DNA of 64,000 bases from Apostichopus japonicus. Its lineage: Eukaryota; Echinodermata; Holothuroidea; Aspidochirotida; Stichopodidae. The stretch lies in the NCBI RefSeq assembly GCF_037975245.1, contig NC_092577.1, positions 7,595,001 through 7,659,000 on the forward strand, in the 5' to 3' direction. Under the pieces are notes generated by a model, which did no database searches, had not been told where the DNA came from, and saw nothing but the letters and a program-made list of their open reading frames with translations. Shown in pieces: positions 24,527 to 34,766 of the stretch (the stretch's first letter is position 1; each line of letters opens with the position of its first letter). The translations under genes and the position numbers were made by a program.

Positions 24527-26358
24527 TTGTTTATATGTCAAGCAAAGGAGTCATGGATCGAACAACAATGTCAAGACTTAGAGGAGAACTTGTCGAGCAA
24601 TAATAGCAAGAAAGCCTACCAACTGGTAAAAGACCTGACCAGCACAAAGCAGGGTAGAGCCACCACCATACAGGACAAGGAAGGGAACTGTCTTACAGAA
24701 GAACAGGACATTCTTAAAAGATGGACCGAGTACTGTTCGGAGCTGTACAACCACATAGCTGATGTAGACCAGGAGATACTCGATGTCCCACCTGCCACTA
24801 ACACTGACAATCACCCTATCCTTAGGGAGGAAGTAGAAGCAGCTGTTAGATCACTGAAAAAGGGCAAATCAGCAGGAGTGGATAACATCCCAGCAGAGCT
24901 GATTCAAGCAGGGGGAGAAGCTGTCATCAACACACTTCACACAATCTGCAAAAAGATCTGGCAGACAGGAAACTGGCCCACACCATGGACACAGTCTTTG
25001 GTCATCACCCTTCCAAAGAAAGGCAATTTGCAACAGTGCCAGAACTATCGCACAATCAGCCTCATCTGTCACCCGAGTAAAGTAATGCTAAAGATCTTGC
25101 TGAACCGACTGAAACCACAAGCAGAAGCAATCATTGCGGAGGAGCAGGCTGGATTTAGAGCTGGTCGCAGCACGACAGAGCAGATCTACAATCTCAGAAT
25201 ACTGTGCGAACGCTACCTACAACACCAGCAAGACTTCTACCATGTCTTTATAGATTTCAAAAAGGCTTTCGATAGAGTCTGGCATGCGGCTCTATGGGCA
25301 ACTATGAGACACTACAACTTCAATGTAAACCTCACCAGAGTGATCCAACAGCTTTATGACATAGCCACCAGCGCAGTCATCTTCAATGGTGCAGTAGGGG
25401 AGTGGTTCAGGACAACAGTCGGAGTCTGGCAAGGTTGCTTGCTCTCGCCTATTCTCTTCAACGTTTTCCTCGAGAAAATCATGTCGGATGCCCTAGATAT
25501 GCATGGAGGGACAGTGAGCATCGGGTGGCAGAACATGTAACAACTTACGTTTTGCCGATGACATTGATGCCCTTGCAGGAAAAGAAGAAGAGCTCTCCAG
25601 TCTTGTGGAACGCCTCGACAAGACCTCGGCAGCCTACGGGATGGAGATCAATGCACAAAAAACCAAGCTGATGACCAATAGCAGCGCTGGTATCAACGTA
25701 GACATCAGGGCCAATGGCGAAAAGCTGGAAACGGTTCAGAGCTTCAAGAACATGGGAGCAATAGTAACAGATGAAGGTTCAGGGCCAGAAATACTCTCCA
25801 GGATTGCACAGACAACATCAGCAGTAACGAAACTGAAGCTAATTTGGAAGGACAGGAACATCACCCTCCGGTCGAAGATCCGACTGATGCGCTCCCTTGT
25901 CACCTCCATATTCCTCTACGCCTGTGAGTCATGGACCCTGACAGCAGACATCGAAAGGAGGATACAAGCTGTAGAAATGAGATGTTTCCGCAGACTCCTC
26001 AACATATCCTACAGGGACCACATCTCAAATCAAGAAGTGAGGAATAGAATTGCCCAGGCTATCGGGCCCTACGATGACCTCCTCACCATTGTGAAGAAAC
26101 GCAAATTGAGATGGTATGGCCATGTCACAAGATCTACAGGACTGGCTAAGACGATACTGCAGGGCACGGTACCAGGAGGAAGAAGGAGAGGCAGACAGAG
26201 GAAAAGATGGGAGGACAACATCCCAGAGTGGACGGGCCTCAAACTGCCTGATGCCCTTCGAGAGGCCGAGAACAGGAACAAATGGAAAGAAATAGTTGGG
26301 AGGGCATCTGTGGCGCCCCTACGGTCTACCAGATTCCGGGATAGGTGAGGTGAGGTGA
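24527..26358 (+). pseudogene. Non-LTR retrotransposon (LINE) reverse transcriptase, 5'-truncated, one frameshift
   Basis: The first frame (24527-25540) holds the linker before the RT and RT motifs: GKSAGVDNIPAELIQ (residues 113-127), YRTISL (174-179), QAGFRAGRST (207-216), FIDFKKAFD (241-249) and GVWQGCLLSP (299-308, where family members usually have R instead of W). A one-base frame change near 25500-25530 moves the catalytic NLRFADDIDALAG into the frame that continues to 26348. That part includes the thumb and the C-terminal tail with LRWYGHV, RRRGRQRKRWEDNI and IPEWTG. The apurinic endonuclease domain is missing: the copy is 5'-truncated, as is usual for target-primed insertion. An AGGTG repeat tail follows (about 26343-26358). 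The ATG at 24527 is probably flanking DNA. Clade not assigned. It lies inside the probable DNA transposon. Confidence 0.93.
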
Positions 26359-27005
26359 TGTCGATAAACAACAGATTTTTTAACAAGTCCATAGATTCTA
26401 CAAAATTCAATCAAAATGTGCAAACCCGGCCGACAGATCATGCGCCAATCAAATCTCTCTGTTTTGTTAACAACGGTTATGCCTAGATCTACTTTCACTT
26501 TCGTGGCTCTCCTGTGGTAGGTTCGTTCTCTTGAATAGTATCTTTCTGTCGGTCTTACTGATGTAGCTTGCAAAATTGTATCATTTCATTCCATTGCAAT
26601 GAATAAACAGGTATTTTCAAGAATTTCCTCGGTTAATTGGGTAAAAATAGTGGACGATAAGAGTATTTATAAGTAAAGTAGGTTACATTTGTGTAATGAA
26701 CGTGCTGATATGGGCGGTTTGCAGTGATTTTACAGTAAATCGTTCGCGCCATACGGGCAACAGAAAATAAATTTCTTTTGTTTGTTTGCGAAAGTTTTTC
26801 TCCATTAAACCCCCCTGGTCAGAGTGCATTTAGAAGTTAAGAAACATTGAATCTGCTTCGGAACTTTGTTTTATGAATTTCATCAGCAAACACATATTGA
26901 GACTTTAAGTTCTTTAAATGTGAATTGCAGTCTACCCCTGAACTGCACAAGGTGCTTCAGGGGGTGAAATTTGTTTTAATAATGTTTTCGGGCTAGTTGG
27001 AGATT

Positions 27006-27245
27006 TTATCTACCGAAAGAGGCCATCTCCGTTGTGGTGGTCGCAGGCACCATATTTGTAACCTTTCCTGGGTACAGTACATCATCTAATTTTACAACAA
27101 CCCAGTCTTCTACCTTAATATGAGAGGTCAGAGCTGGAACTACAACATAAGTAACTGACATTAGTGGATCTCCTTCAGTATTTATGTGGTTTTCCACATA
27201 CACATCTTGCCACCTTCTGCCTTTACCACATGGATTTATATCCAT
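27006..27245 (-). pseudogene. Open fragment in the probable transposon, function unknown
   Basis: Seventy-nine codons with coding-like composition: GRRWQDVYVENHINTEGD, then VEDWVVVKLDDVLYPGKVTN. The second segment resembles small barrel folds of Tudor/Agenet type (DWV-V-Y-G--YPG-V pattern) often seen as tails of transposon-encoded or chromatin proteins. This is a pattern resemblance only. It lies between the motif-rich ends of the 23.6-28.0 kb element, so it may be a leftover of that element's own gene. The ATG is preceded by an A/T-rich palindrome, so it may be an internal exon piece. Confidence 0.45.
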
Positions 27246-28036
27246 GGATTAAATTTTTTTAATCCAAATTCCCAAAAGTGACTAAAATGTTACCAAAAAG
27301 CTTAAAATTATAACCAAAAATGTAGAAATGCAAATACATTAGAAGTACAGTATTCTGTATTAACTAGTCTAGAGAAACTTGTTTACTCCTAATTAAGAAA
27401 CTATTTAGCTACTGTAGCACTTAAACTGAGATATTTCGCAAAACTAGTCTGTAGGACTTTTTATGTACAAGTGAACACTTAGATTCTATTTTTATGTGGA
27501 ATAGACCCCTCCCCTACCCCCAATCTCAATATAATGAACTTGTAAAGATATCTTTAGCCTGTGTTACCTTGTATCTTTGGAAACTGTGAGAGGAAACTGA
27601 GCAGTTTCACACGTGTGACTTACGTGACAATTGTTTGTGACTTACGTGACGTCGCTAATTTGCATACGAATACCGGTATTAAACGAATATCAATTAAATT
27701 TTACCTTGAAGTTATTCCTCAGTGTGTCTTTTTCAGATGTAATAGGCAACTTAACAGATTTTTCTCAATACTTCACAGGATTTATTGATTTCTTTCAAAA
27801 AGTTGAAATTCTTCATTTCTCTCAGTGACTTACGTGACACAAGTTGAGGGCGCTATAATTCGCAATGGGAGAGCATTAACGTTTTGCAGTGGTGACAGAA
27901 TTTATTGTAGGTATTCAAAGTTCAGGAATGATAGGCATATGACTTTACTCTAGACTTGCACTGAACTGGAGATTGAAAACAAGTGTACAGTAAAATGTCT
28001 CTCTGATTTGTGACTTACGTGACGTGGAATGGCCCT

Positions 28037-28515
28037 GTACAGTATACACACTGTACACGTACAGTATGTACTGGTTAAACATTCCTTTTAAATAATTAAA
28101 AGTCTTTTAATTTAGTGAATTAGCAATTTAAGCATACACTACATTGCAAATATTTAAAAAGAAATTGAAATATGCACAGTATGCAGTGTGCACTATATAT
28201 GTGTGTACATGTTCAGTACAATGTTATTTTACACCAAGCACCATTAAATACACACTGTCCAAAATCATGTACAGTAAACACTGTACATGTATGTACTGGT
28301 TAAACAGTCCCTTTAAATTATTGACAGTCTTTTAATTTATTGAATTAGCAAAAGCATTCACTACATAGCAAATATTTAAAATGACATTGAAATATGCACA
28401 GTATTGAATGGAATGACTAGTACATATACATGTACAGTGTGTACTGTACGTGATTGTGGACAGTGTGTATTTATTTAGTGCTTGGTGTAAAATAACACTG
28501 TACTGAACATATACG
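28037..28515. repeat. Tandem duplicate plus inverted palindromic repeat (TACAGTGTGTAC family)
   Basis: 28041-28240 is repeated with divergence from about 28262 to 28410: both have GTACTGGTTAAACA, CTTTTAATTTA and CAAATATTTAAAA in order. A part from GTTCAGTACA (about 28212) recurs inverted at about 28444-28508, where GTGCTTGGTGTAAAATAACA is the complement of TGTTATTTTACACCAAGCAC. Short GTACAGTGTGTAC palindromes mark the junctions. Same family as 53512-53875. Confidence 0.75.
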
Positions 28516-29060
28516 TTAGCTCTACAGAAACATGCTTGCAAGGGCAAACAGTGGTAACATTGTATCTTTATTCAAGGAGGCCATGTTAAACAACATTAGA
28601 AACTATTGAAATGTTATTAATTAAAGGTGTTCTGTCTAAAACTCTGACTCCATCCAACCCCCCCCCCCCCAACACCCTCCCCATAATGCACTATGCAGAT
28701 TTGTATACAGTATGTGACTTACTTTTACTGCATAGAGACTGCATAAACATGCATTCAAGGTATACTTAATTATTTGGTATGGTTATCTTCTGCTTCAAAT
28801 TGTCTGTATGCATGTAACCCACCCACTTCCACCCACATCCTCTACCCAACATATCAGAATATAAAATGAATGTGAACCAGTGCGTACAGTGTGCACTATA
28901 TATGTATATATGCAAATGAGAAAAGCTTCATCCAATGAAATTGCAGCAGCACTGTGGACTTGGACTGTTGTTATGTCATGTGTGTATGTCATGACAACAG
29001 TGTTATATGCAAATGAGGAAAGCTTCATCCAACGAAATTGCAGCATCCATGAAAATGCAG

Positions 29061-29657
29061 AATGTCACACACGAGACCCAACAATGTCACACACGTGACC
29101 AAAGAAATCATGGCAGTAAAACTGATTTAAAGTTATTCCTATGGAATATCAAATCAGTGCTGTTCTGTGGTCATTACTAGAGTCAATAATTTGCACTGCA
29201 AAATTGCATACTATGGAATGAAAATTCAGAATGTCATACACGTGATCCAACAATGTCACATACGTGACCGAATTTGTTTTTAGCTTATGTAGTATTATGC
29301 TAATTTTTAGAAGTGAAATATTTAGGTGAAATGTCTTGTTAGAATGGAAACACATTAAGGTAGTAACATGAGAAATTAGGTTTATCCAGCCCTGTTAGAA
29401 ACTGAGGAATTTGCCAATGTTGTTTGTCCAAAAAAGCCAGTTTCATTTCACGTCACACAAGTAAAAGACCTTTATATAACCTCTCCCAGCACATGAATGT
29501 TCTGATTTTGGCTAAGCCATATTGTTTTGTAAAAGAGTCCCCCTAGTGCATACTTAAGTACTACAATCAACCCAACTTTCTTTACCTAAAAGTAGTTACT
29601 TAGTGGTAAAGTGCAGATCTCCCCATTTTTCGTCACACACATGACCAAGAATGGCCC
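29061..29657 (+). repeat. Array of GTCACACACGTGAC variants, probable sister-transposon end
   Basis: Motif copies lie at 29064-29077, 29086-29099, 29233-29246, 29255-29268, about 29452 and 29632-29645. The last is followed at once by AAGAATGGCCC, just as GTGACTTACGTGAC is followed by GTGGAATGGCCC at 28010-28035. The shared architecture suggests a second, related element whose right end is about 29657. Its left end was not found. No coding fragment is recognised. Confidence 0.55.
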
Positions 29658-29698
29658 TTTTACTAATTTTACTTTGTAATTTATTTTGAAACGACATG

Positions 29699-30380
29699 AG
29701 CATACCGTATGTTTATATTAGCTGTGTTATTTCTATGTGTTTGACAATGTTACATGACCGAATTCTGCTACTAGCAGACTTAGTTATGACAATTTAAATG
29801 AATAATAACATTATAACTGATGACCAAATGCATTTTGTTTTTTCTCATCATCAGGTAAACTTGAATTATTCAGTCCTGAGATCAGCCTTTTTAGGGATTT
29901 ACCAGTTTCATATCCGGAGTACAGCTCTTGGAAGAAATGTGTATAGTTAACATGAGCAGGGTAATGATTGCATGGTCGACCACCTGATTCTTACCCACAC
30001 CCAATCCTCTCCCTCTGCCATGGGAATACAAGTATTTAGGTGGATATTCTTACTCCATAATGTGTCAGATGATCCCTTAAGGGACATTACCCCACCAGAA
30101 AGTCCTTCATCCAGCACTCCCTAACCCCCCCCCCCCCAACCCCCTTCAATTTCAATCACTGCCAAACAAGACATAACATATTAACAATCCAAGCTTAGAT
30201 ACCTCTAAAGGTTGTGTCTCAGACTGACGGATTCTGTGAGACCTCTTTTGTTCAGTGTTTCTCTAATTGTAGCATCATCTCTACAAATTGTACCATAACT
30301 ACGTTTCAAGAGGAGTAAATTCTGATGTGATTTCTATATTATAGCCATGGTCATCTCCAATCTTTGAAATCTTGTTTAAT
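29699..30380 (+). repeat. Long duplicated segment with exon-like module, copy D
   Basis: Matches 19653-20168 over about 530 bp. After the acceptor-like TCTCATCATCAG the sequence reads GKLELFSPEISLFRDLPVSY then PEYSSWKKCV and stop. Similarity resumes past an extra ~115 bp at about 30351 (CTCCAATCTTTGAAATC). Dispersed family of unknown type. Confidence 0.75.
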
Positions 30381-31611
30381 TGTGTAGAGGTAGTAATATC
30401 AAATAAAATTATTACTATATTGATAGAGGATTAAAGATTGTCCACATGCCAGGCAAGCTAAGTTTTTCTAGTATGTACCTTGGTCTGATCATGGATGTGT
30501 TTGAAATTGAGAATCTATGAAGTATCAAGTCTTTGAAGTTATATGTTTATTGCCACCTGTAATCTTGGTATTGTTTTTACCCATTAATACAATTATGTCA
30601 GATCAGAGCGAATGCATTACGGATTCTCCAGGCATCTGCCATCAGTAACTGCTATCTTTAGATCCTACATAACCATATAACTGGTATTGCCAGTAGTCAT
30701 AGCTTTTAAATAACGTTTGAATATGCATGAAGCCATGAGGTACCATGTTCACTGCTATCCTAGATGGACCTAAGTAACATTTACTCTTAAACTCTTCAAC
30801 TCAAGAGTTCATTGCTCACAGGAAATTGTTCTAAACTGCACACTTTTAATGTTGTATACATTGGCAAGAGTTAAGGTTGTATTACACAATTGTAGTAGTA
30901 ATGATGATTGACCCATCCCTAGCATGGATGTAGGCTAAATGCCCTACCCCCCCTCCACCCATCCCTCCAAAAATCAAATCGAAACAAAGGGTACAACAGG
31001 GTTGCAACCATCTATTATTTGTGGGGACTTAAGTCAAGATAAAAAGGAAGGGGTGATCCCTCACTATGAGCAACTACTTTTTCAATAAATTTCTGAAGTA
31101 CAGTATATGAAGATATAACATGTATATGCAGTACAACATACACAGTTGATAAATCTTCAAGATTGTTTCAAGAGTGACAAAACATAGCACATATTTGAAT
31201 ATATGTACCCTTCACTTTTACATATATCTTAAAGAGTGTGGCACAGCCCTCCTCTCCTCCTCCTCATCTGGACAACATAACATTTTACCCCCTCCCACTG
31301 CAAATAGGTGGTCAAGCTCTTGGGGTAGAGTCCATTTTGTAAGCACCAAACACAAATTTTATTGATCCCGTCACGAAAAACTCTATCAGTGGAAACAAAT
31401 ATACCTTGATTGTATCCATTAAATTATTCATTTAATAAATTTATAACACCAAGCCATTCTTTTGTTTTACAACTTTCAGAACCCAATTGTTAAAATCGCA
31501 TAGCACAGTACATAGTATCGAATCGGCTAGAAAAGGTTAGATAATAGTCATGGCAATAGACTTTCTATCTTTGTAGAGCTTGTGATGTTTCTTTGTAGTT
31601 TTTGGTTCCTT
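30381..31611. other. Noncoding stretch
   Basis: AT-rich sequence with no recognised exon or repeat apart from a short C-tract near 30947. Confidence 0.4.
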
Positions 31612-31735
31612 GCTTTAGCAAAAGGAACCTATGCAGTCAGGTTGGTGTGTGTGTATGTGTGTGTGTGCGTCAGTGACACTTGCTTGGGTACGCTCTATCT
31701 CAATAAGGGAATGTTGAATTGAGGCACAACCTGGA
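31612..31735 (+). repeat. Left part of an older dispersed repeat split by the DIRS-like element
   Basis: Begins GCTTTAGCAAAAGGAACC, followed by a GTGTGTGT run and GTCAGTGACACTTGC, then CTATCTCAATAAGGGA. The same order occurs at 43618-43930 (CCGAAGGCCGAAGGAATC, GT-rich run, GTGACACTT, ATCTCAATAAGTGAACG). The continuation of this copy resumes after the DIRS-like element at 38151. Confidence 0.7.
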
Positions 31736-31774
31736 ATTCCAAAACTTACTGGTTTGGATATTTACGAGTGACGA

Positions 31775-31896
31775 GCTTACCTGTCTCCTCACAACCTTAG
31801 CACCTCATTCTACCGTGCCTATAAAGTCCTGGTAAAATAATAACACTGTGCGCCCTCTATGACCGAACCCCCCCTCGGTCACTCCTCACTACTCAT
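31775..31896 (+). repeat. DIRS inverted terminal repeat, left
   Basis: From GCTTACCTGTCTCCTCACAA to CTCCTCACTACTCAT. It is the reverse complement of 38008-38134 without substitutions by eye. It contains a CGAACCCCCCCTCGG block whose C-run is the only length difference. Confidence 0.95.
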
Positions 31897-32358
31897 GAGA
31901 CCACTCCTTAAAAGTGGCCTCACGGTCACCGAAATAGGGGTGGCCAGAATCCTCTGGCCACCCCCAAGGACTCCCGTCGACTAAACTTCTCAAAGGTGAG
32001 CCCTTAACAAAAGGCACTGATGCCTTCCTAGCAGGGAGAGTGTAATCCTCCCCGCCGCAGCGGGTAAGGGGGGGGGGACACTCTCCTGAGCCCTGCAGGC
32101 GAAACTACCCCTTTTTCCTAACAAGGAGCCTCATCCTGTAAAGGCCCAACACTTGCTAACCCTAAGACAACTTAGGTGAGTACGCATATGAAAAACGCAG
32201 GGTGCAAAGTTACCCTCACCGATAGACCTGGCCGGTGACTCTTAGTAGTTGTTGGCTCTGTCTATCTGGTGTTGTGCTTGGAGTCGTGAGCCTAGTCGAA
32301 CGACTGCTCCCCCGTCCGGCTGTGTCCCACCCCCTCGGGGGAGGGAGGCGGGAATGGA

Positions 32359-32454
32359 GACAGGTAAGCTCGTCACTCGTAAATATCCAAACCAGTAAGT
32401 TTTGGAATATTTACTTCGCTCCTCGCTTACCTGTCTCCTCACAACCTTAGCACC
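32359..32454 (-). repeat. DIRS internal complementary region
   Basis: Bases 32359-32408 are the reverse complement of 31736-31785, the left outer end. Bases 32409-32454 are the reverse complement of 38105-38150, the right outer end. The two meet directly at GGAAT/ATTTAC. The region therefore splints both ends and defines the element borders. In coding orientation it lies at the 3' end, after the recombinase, as in other DIRS elements. Confidence 0.95.
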
Positions 32455-32499
32455 GAGTGGCACTGCCCGATGGTGGGAGGCCCGAGGGGTGGGACCAAG

Positions 32500-33115
32500 T
32501 ACCAACCGGACCTCGCATCGCCGAGCTACCAAAAGCTGCCTCGGCGTGTAGAGTGTCAGGTAAGTAACAGGCGACGAACGTAGTTGGTGTTTTCCACGCT
32601 GCCACCTTGAGGATGTCCTGTATCGGGATACCGGCAGAGAGAGCTGTGGAAGCCGAGGCCCCACTGATGTTGTGATCTCTTGGCCGGGTATCCCCCCATC
32701 GTGAACGGGTGGATCATCTCTACTAGCCATCGGGATAGGGTATCCTTGGCGGCTGCTGTTTAAGGTGGTCGTGGCAGGATGAAAAGGGAGGTTGTTTGTC
32801 TCAACTTCTCTGTCCTGTTTAAGTACCACTTCAGTGCCCTGACTGGGCACCATCGCTTGTCCTCAGCCACTGATGAAAGGGTTTTGATTTCCCGAAAGAA
32901 AATGTCCCCGGGCAAGAAAGTCAAGGCCCGGTTCTTGGCAATAAGGGACGGGTCTGGAACCGTCCTCGCCCCATGGCCCTCGAATCTGATGTGGTTCTGT
33001 TTGGTTGTTAGGGCTTGGAGGTAACTCCTTCACGCTGACGCTACCGCAATGACGAAGAGTGTTTTCTTTGTAAGAGCAGCCAGGGAAGCGTTCCCCGTTG
33101 ATTCGTACAGCGGCC
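32500..33115 (-). pseudogene. DIRS-like tyrosine recombinase, broken
   Basis: On the minus strand the order is LTKKTLFVIAVASA, a TGA where the family has an arginine, then YLQALTT, HIRFEGHG, FLPGDIFFREIKTLSSVAED, WCPVRALKWYL and LFILPRPP ending in TAA. After a further frame change comes AGIPIQDILKVAAWKTPTTF followed by VACYL, which carries the expected catalytic tyrosine in CYL. The H-x-x-R box preceding it reads DHNISG: the histidine is kept but the catalytic arginine position is serine. Two nonsense codons, at least one frameshift and this substitution make the product inactive. In intact elements the enzyme integrates circular cDNA. Confidence 0.9.
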
Positions 33116-33424
33116 CTGCCAGGGCATGCAGCACTGCTGAGAGCCCCGCAGAGGGGGCTAACTGTCTGACTCGTGGACGGCGATTAGCCATGCCTTTGGT
33201 GAGCTGGTCAATGTCTGGGCTAATGCCCAGCGTGGAGCCGTCTGGAAAACCAGACGTCCCCGTCTGGGGCCTGCGTGTGGGACCTGCGGCCTGGGACCCG
33301 GGGTCCGGAGGGAGCCACTAGGATGAATTTACCCTTGGAGCTGCGAATCTTCCTCAGTATCTGGCTGATCATGCCAAAGGGGGGGAAGAATTTAAACCTC
33401 TGGTCCGTCTCAAGGCAGGGACCT

Positions 33425-33890
33425 GGCGCTATGTGGAAGGCTGCAGGTGGGACCGCCTGTTACGAAAGATGGGCAGCCCATTGTTGCCCTTTGTCGTAAG
33501 CAGGTCTATCAGAGGTATGCCGAACATGTGGAAAAACCTACCGCATATTCCTTGCGAAGGGTTCACTCGTCGGGGTCGAGTTGTCCCCTGGGCAGAGCAT
33601 CGGCCCTCACACTCTCCTTTCTGGCTATATGGGAGACCCATAGGGCCGTGCCAGATTCTGCAGCTGTGGTGAGGGTCTCCCATGCCAGACGGCACAGTCC
33701 CTCTGCCCTGGTGCCACCCTGTCTATTGATGTAGCTACTGTACAGTATGCCACCACCATCGTGTTGTCTGAGAGGATGGTGATCAAAGTGCCCTGTACTT
33801 GGGCTTGGGAGGACTCCAGAGAGCCCCAACCCCACAGTCCTGAGAGCGAGACGGAAGTACATGAAACCTGGTTATCTTTGCAAATAGGGT
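33425..33890 (-). pseudogene. DIRS-like RNase H segment, broken
   Basis: On the minus strand: ITILSDN with the RNase H aspartate, then YINRQGGTRAEGLCRLAWET, then WVSHIARKESVRADALPRGQ, which keeps the H-I-x-x-x-x-N/S-x-x-A-D-x-L-S/P-R pattern. In an overlapping frame follow FFHMFGIPLIDLLTTKGN and NGLPIF, the family block usually read IDLFATKxNxxLPxF. Frame changes separate these blocks, so the chain is not continuous. The enzyme would remove template RNA during cDNA synthesis. The reverse transcriptase that should precede it was not found. Confidence 0.88.
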
Positions 33891-34174
33891 GTTGGGGCCG
33901 ATCCTTTGCCCTGCTGACGCCACTGTGGTGCAGGAAAGTGGTTTCTCTGTATATGCTGCTAAAGAAGTCAAGGACAGTGGCCTGTATGATGACCTTGTTA
34001 GCGCCTGCAATACAGCAGCACTCGCAGTACTGCTTGCAGTACCACAGTACCGCTGATGACCCCTTTAGTTATCAACCAGTTGCAATCAGAAAACCTCTGA
34101 AGAAAAGTACTGCCTTGCTGATGTAGACCTAAGCTGTACCCTGTAGGGAGGTTTCATGGAGGTTCTTTCCATGA

Positions 34175-34435
34175 AAAATAATATTAATAATAATATTGAG
34201 GGTTGAACTGCGCCGGCCTATCTATCGATAACGAAGCCAGAGGCGCTAGCAATATTACCCTTCTCAAAAATAACCTGTTAAACAGAGAGAAATCCCTCCT
34301 GGATGGAAAGACGCAATGGAGATAAAGTGCCTTGCCCAAGGAAACAACGGAATGATCTGGCCAGGACTAAAACCTGCAAGCCTTAGATCACCAGTACACT
34401 GCCTACACCGCTTGACCACAGTTCTCTCCAAAAAT
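34175..34435 (-). mobile_element. tRNA-derived SINE with Deu-like core
   Basis: In minus orientation the head has an A-box-like TGGTCAAGCGGTGTAGG and a B-box-like GGTTTTAGTCC about 45 bases apart. It is followed by CTTGGGCAAGGCACTTTATC, which resembles the conserved Deu domain of AmnSINE/DeuSINE families, and ends in an ATT-rich microsatellite tail (AATATTATTATTAATATT at about 34180-34197). RNA polymerase III would read it from right to left. It lies inside the DIRS-like element where its reverse transcriptase would be expected. Confidence 0.7.
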
Positions 34436-34688
34436 TGAGTACTGAATGGATAGTTTGCTTCATCAGAGTCTTAATCAATGCTACAGCTGCTATGTGGCTT
34501 TTACAACTACAGTATATGTATGTATTTGTGTATGTAATTTAGATCATCCTGCAAGTAGGAACTTGTGAAGAAGCCTCATTGGCTTATCAAAGCCGCAAGC
34601 TGACCAAAGTCAGTCTCGTACATTCATATTTAATGTCCATGACTATGAATTGTCAACAGCTCTGTAACTGGACAACATACATTAATCT

Positions 34689-34766
34689 TGGGGTGACTTG
34701 AACCGGGGACCTTTTGATTGGAAGGCACCGGGTTTAACCACTGAGATAACTAAGCTACAGCCCTAC
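34689..34766 (-). mobile_element. tRNA-like SINE head or pseudo-tRNA
   Basis: On the minus strand TAGCTTAGTTATCTCAGTGG (A-box, about 34737-34757) and GGTTCAAGTCA (B-box, 34694-34704) are spaced as in tRNA genes. The acceptor stem pairs at only about 5 of 7 positions and the anticodon stem is irregular, so it is not a functional tRNA. Flanking sequence differs from the neighbouring SINE, suggesting a second SINE family. Confidence 0.6.

Larger units (their letters stand above)
23618..28035. mobile_element. Probable DNA transposon with motif-studded ends
   Basis: Left end GGGCCATTCCA (23618-23628) and right end TGGAATGGCCC (28025-28035) are perfect 11-bp inverses. GTGACTTACGTGAC or a one-base variant lies at 23978-23991, 24145-24158 (paired head-to-head with an inverse copy at 24159-24172), 24183-24196, 27615-27628, 27637-27650, 27825-27838 and 28010-28023. 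The motifs cluster toward both ends and are absent from the middle, as subterminal transposase-binding sites are. The middle holds a LINE insertion and a minus-strand open fragment (27006-27245). No target duplication was seen (ATGCTGCC left, TGTACAGT right), so the ends could belong to two copies or the flanks may have changed. Superfamily not assigned. Confidence 0.6.

Noticed and set aside
34689-34766. Functional tRNA gene
   Set aside because: Stems are mispaired and the anticodon arm is irregular; better explained as a SINE head.
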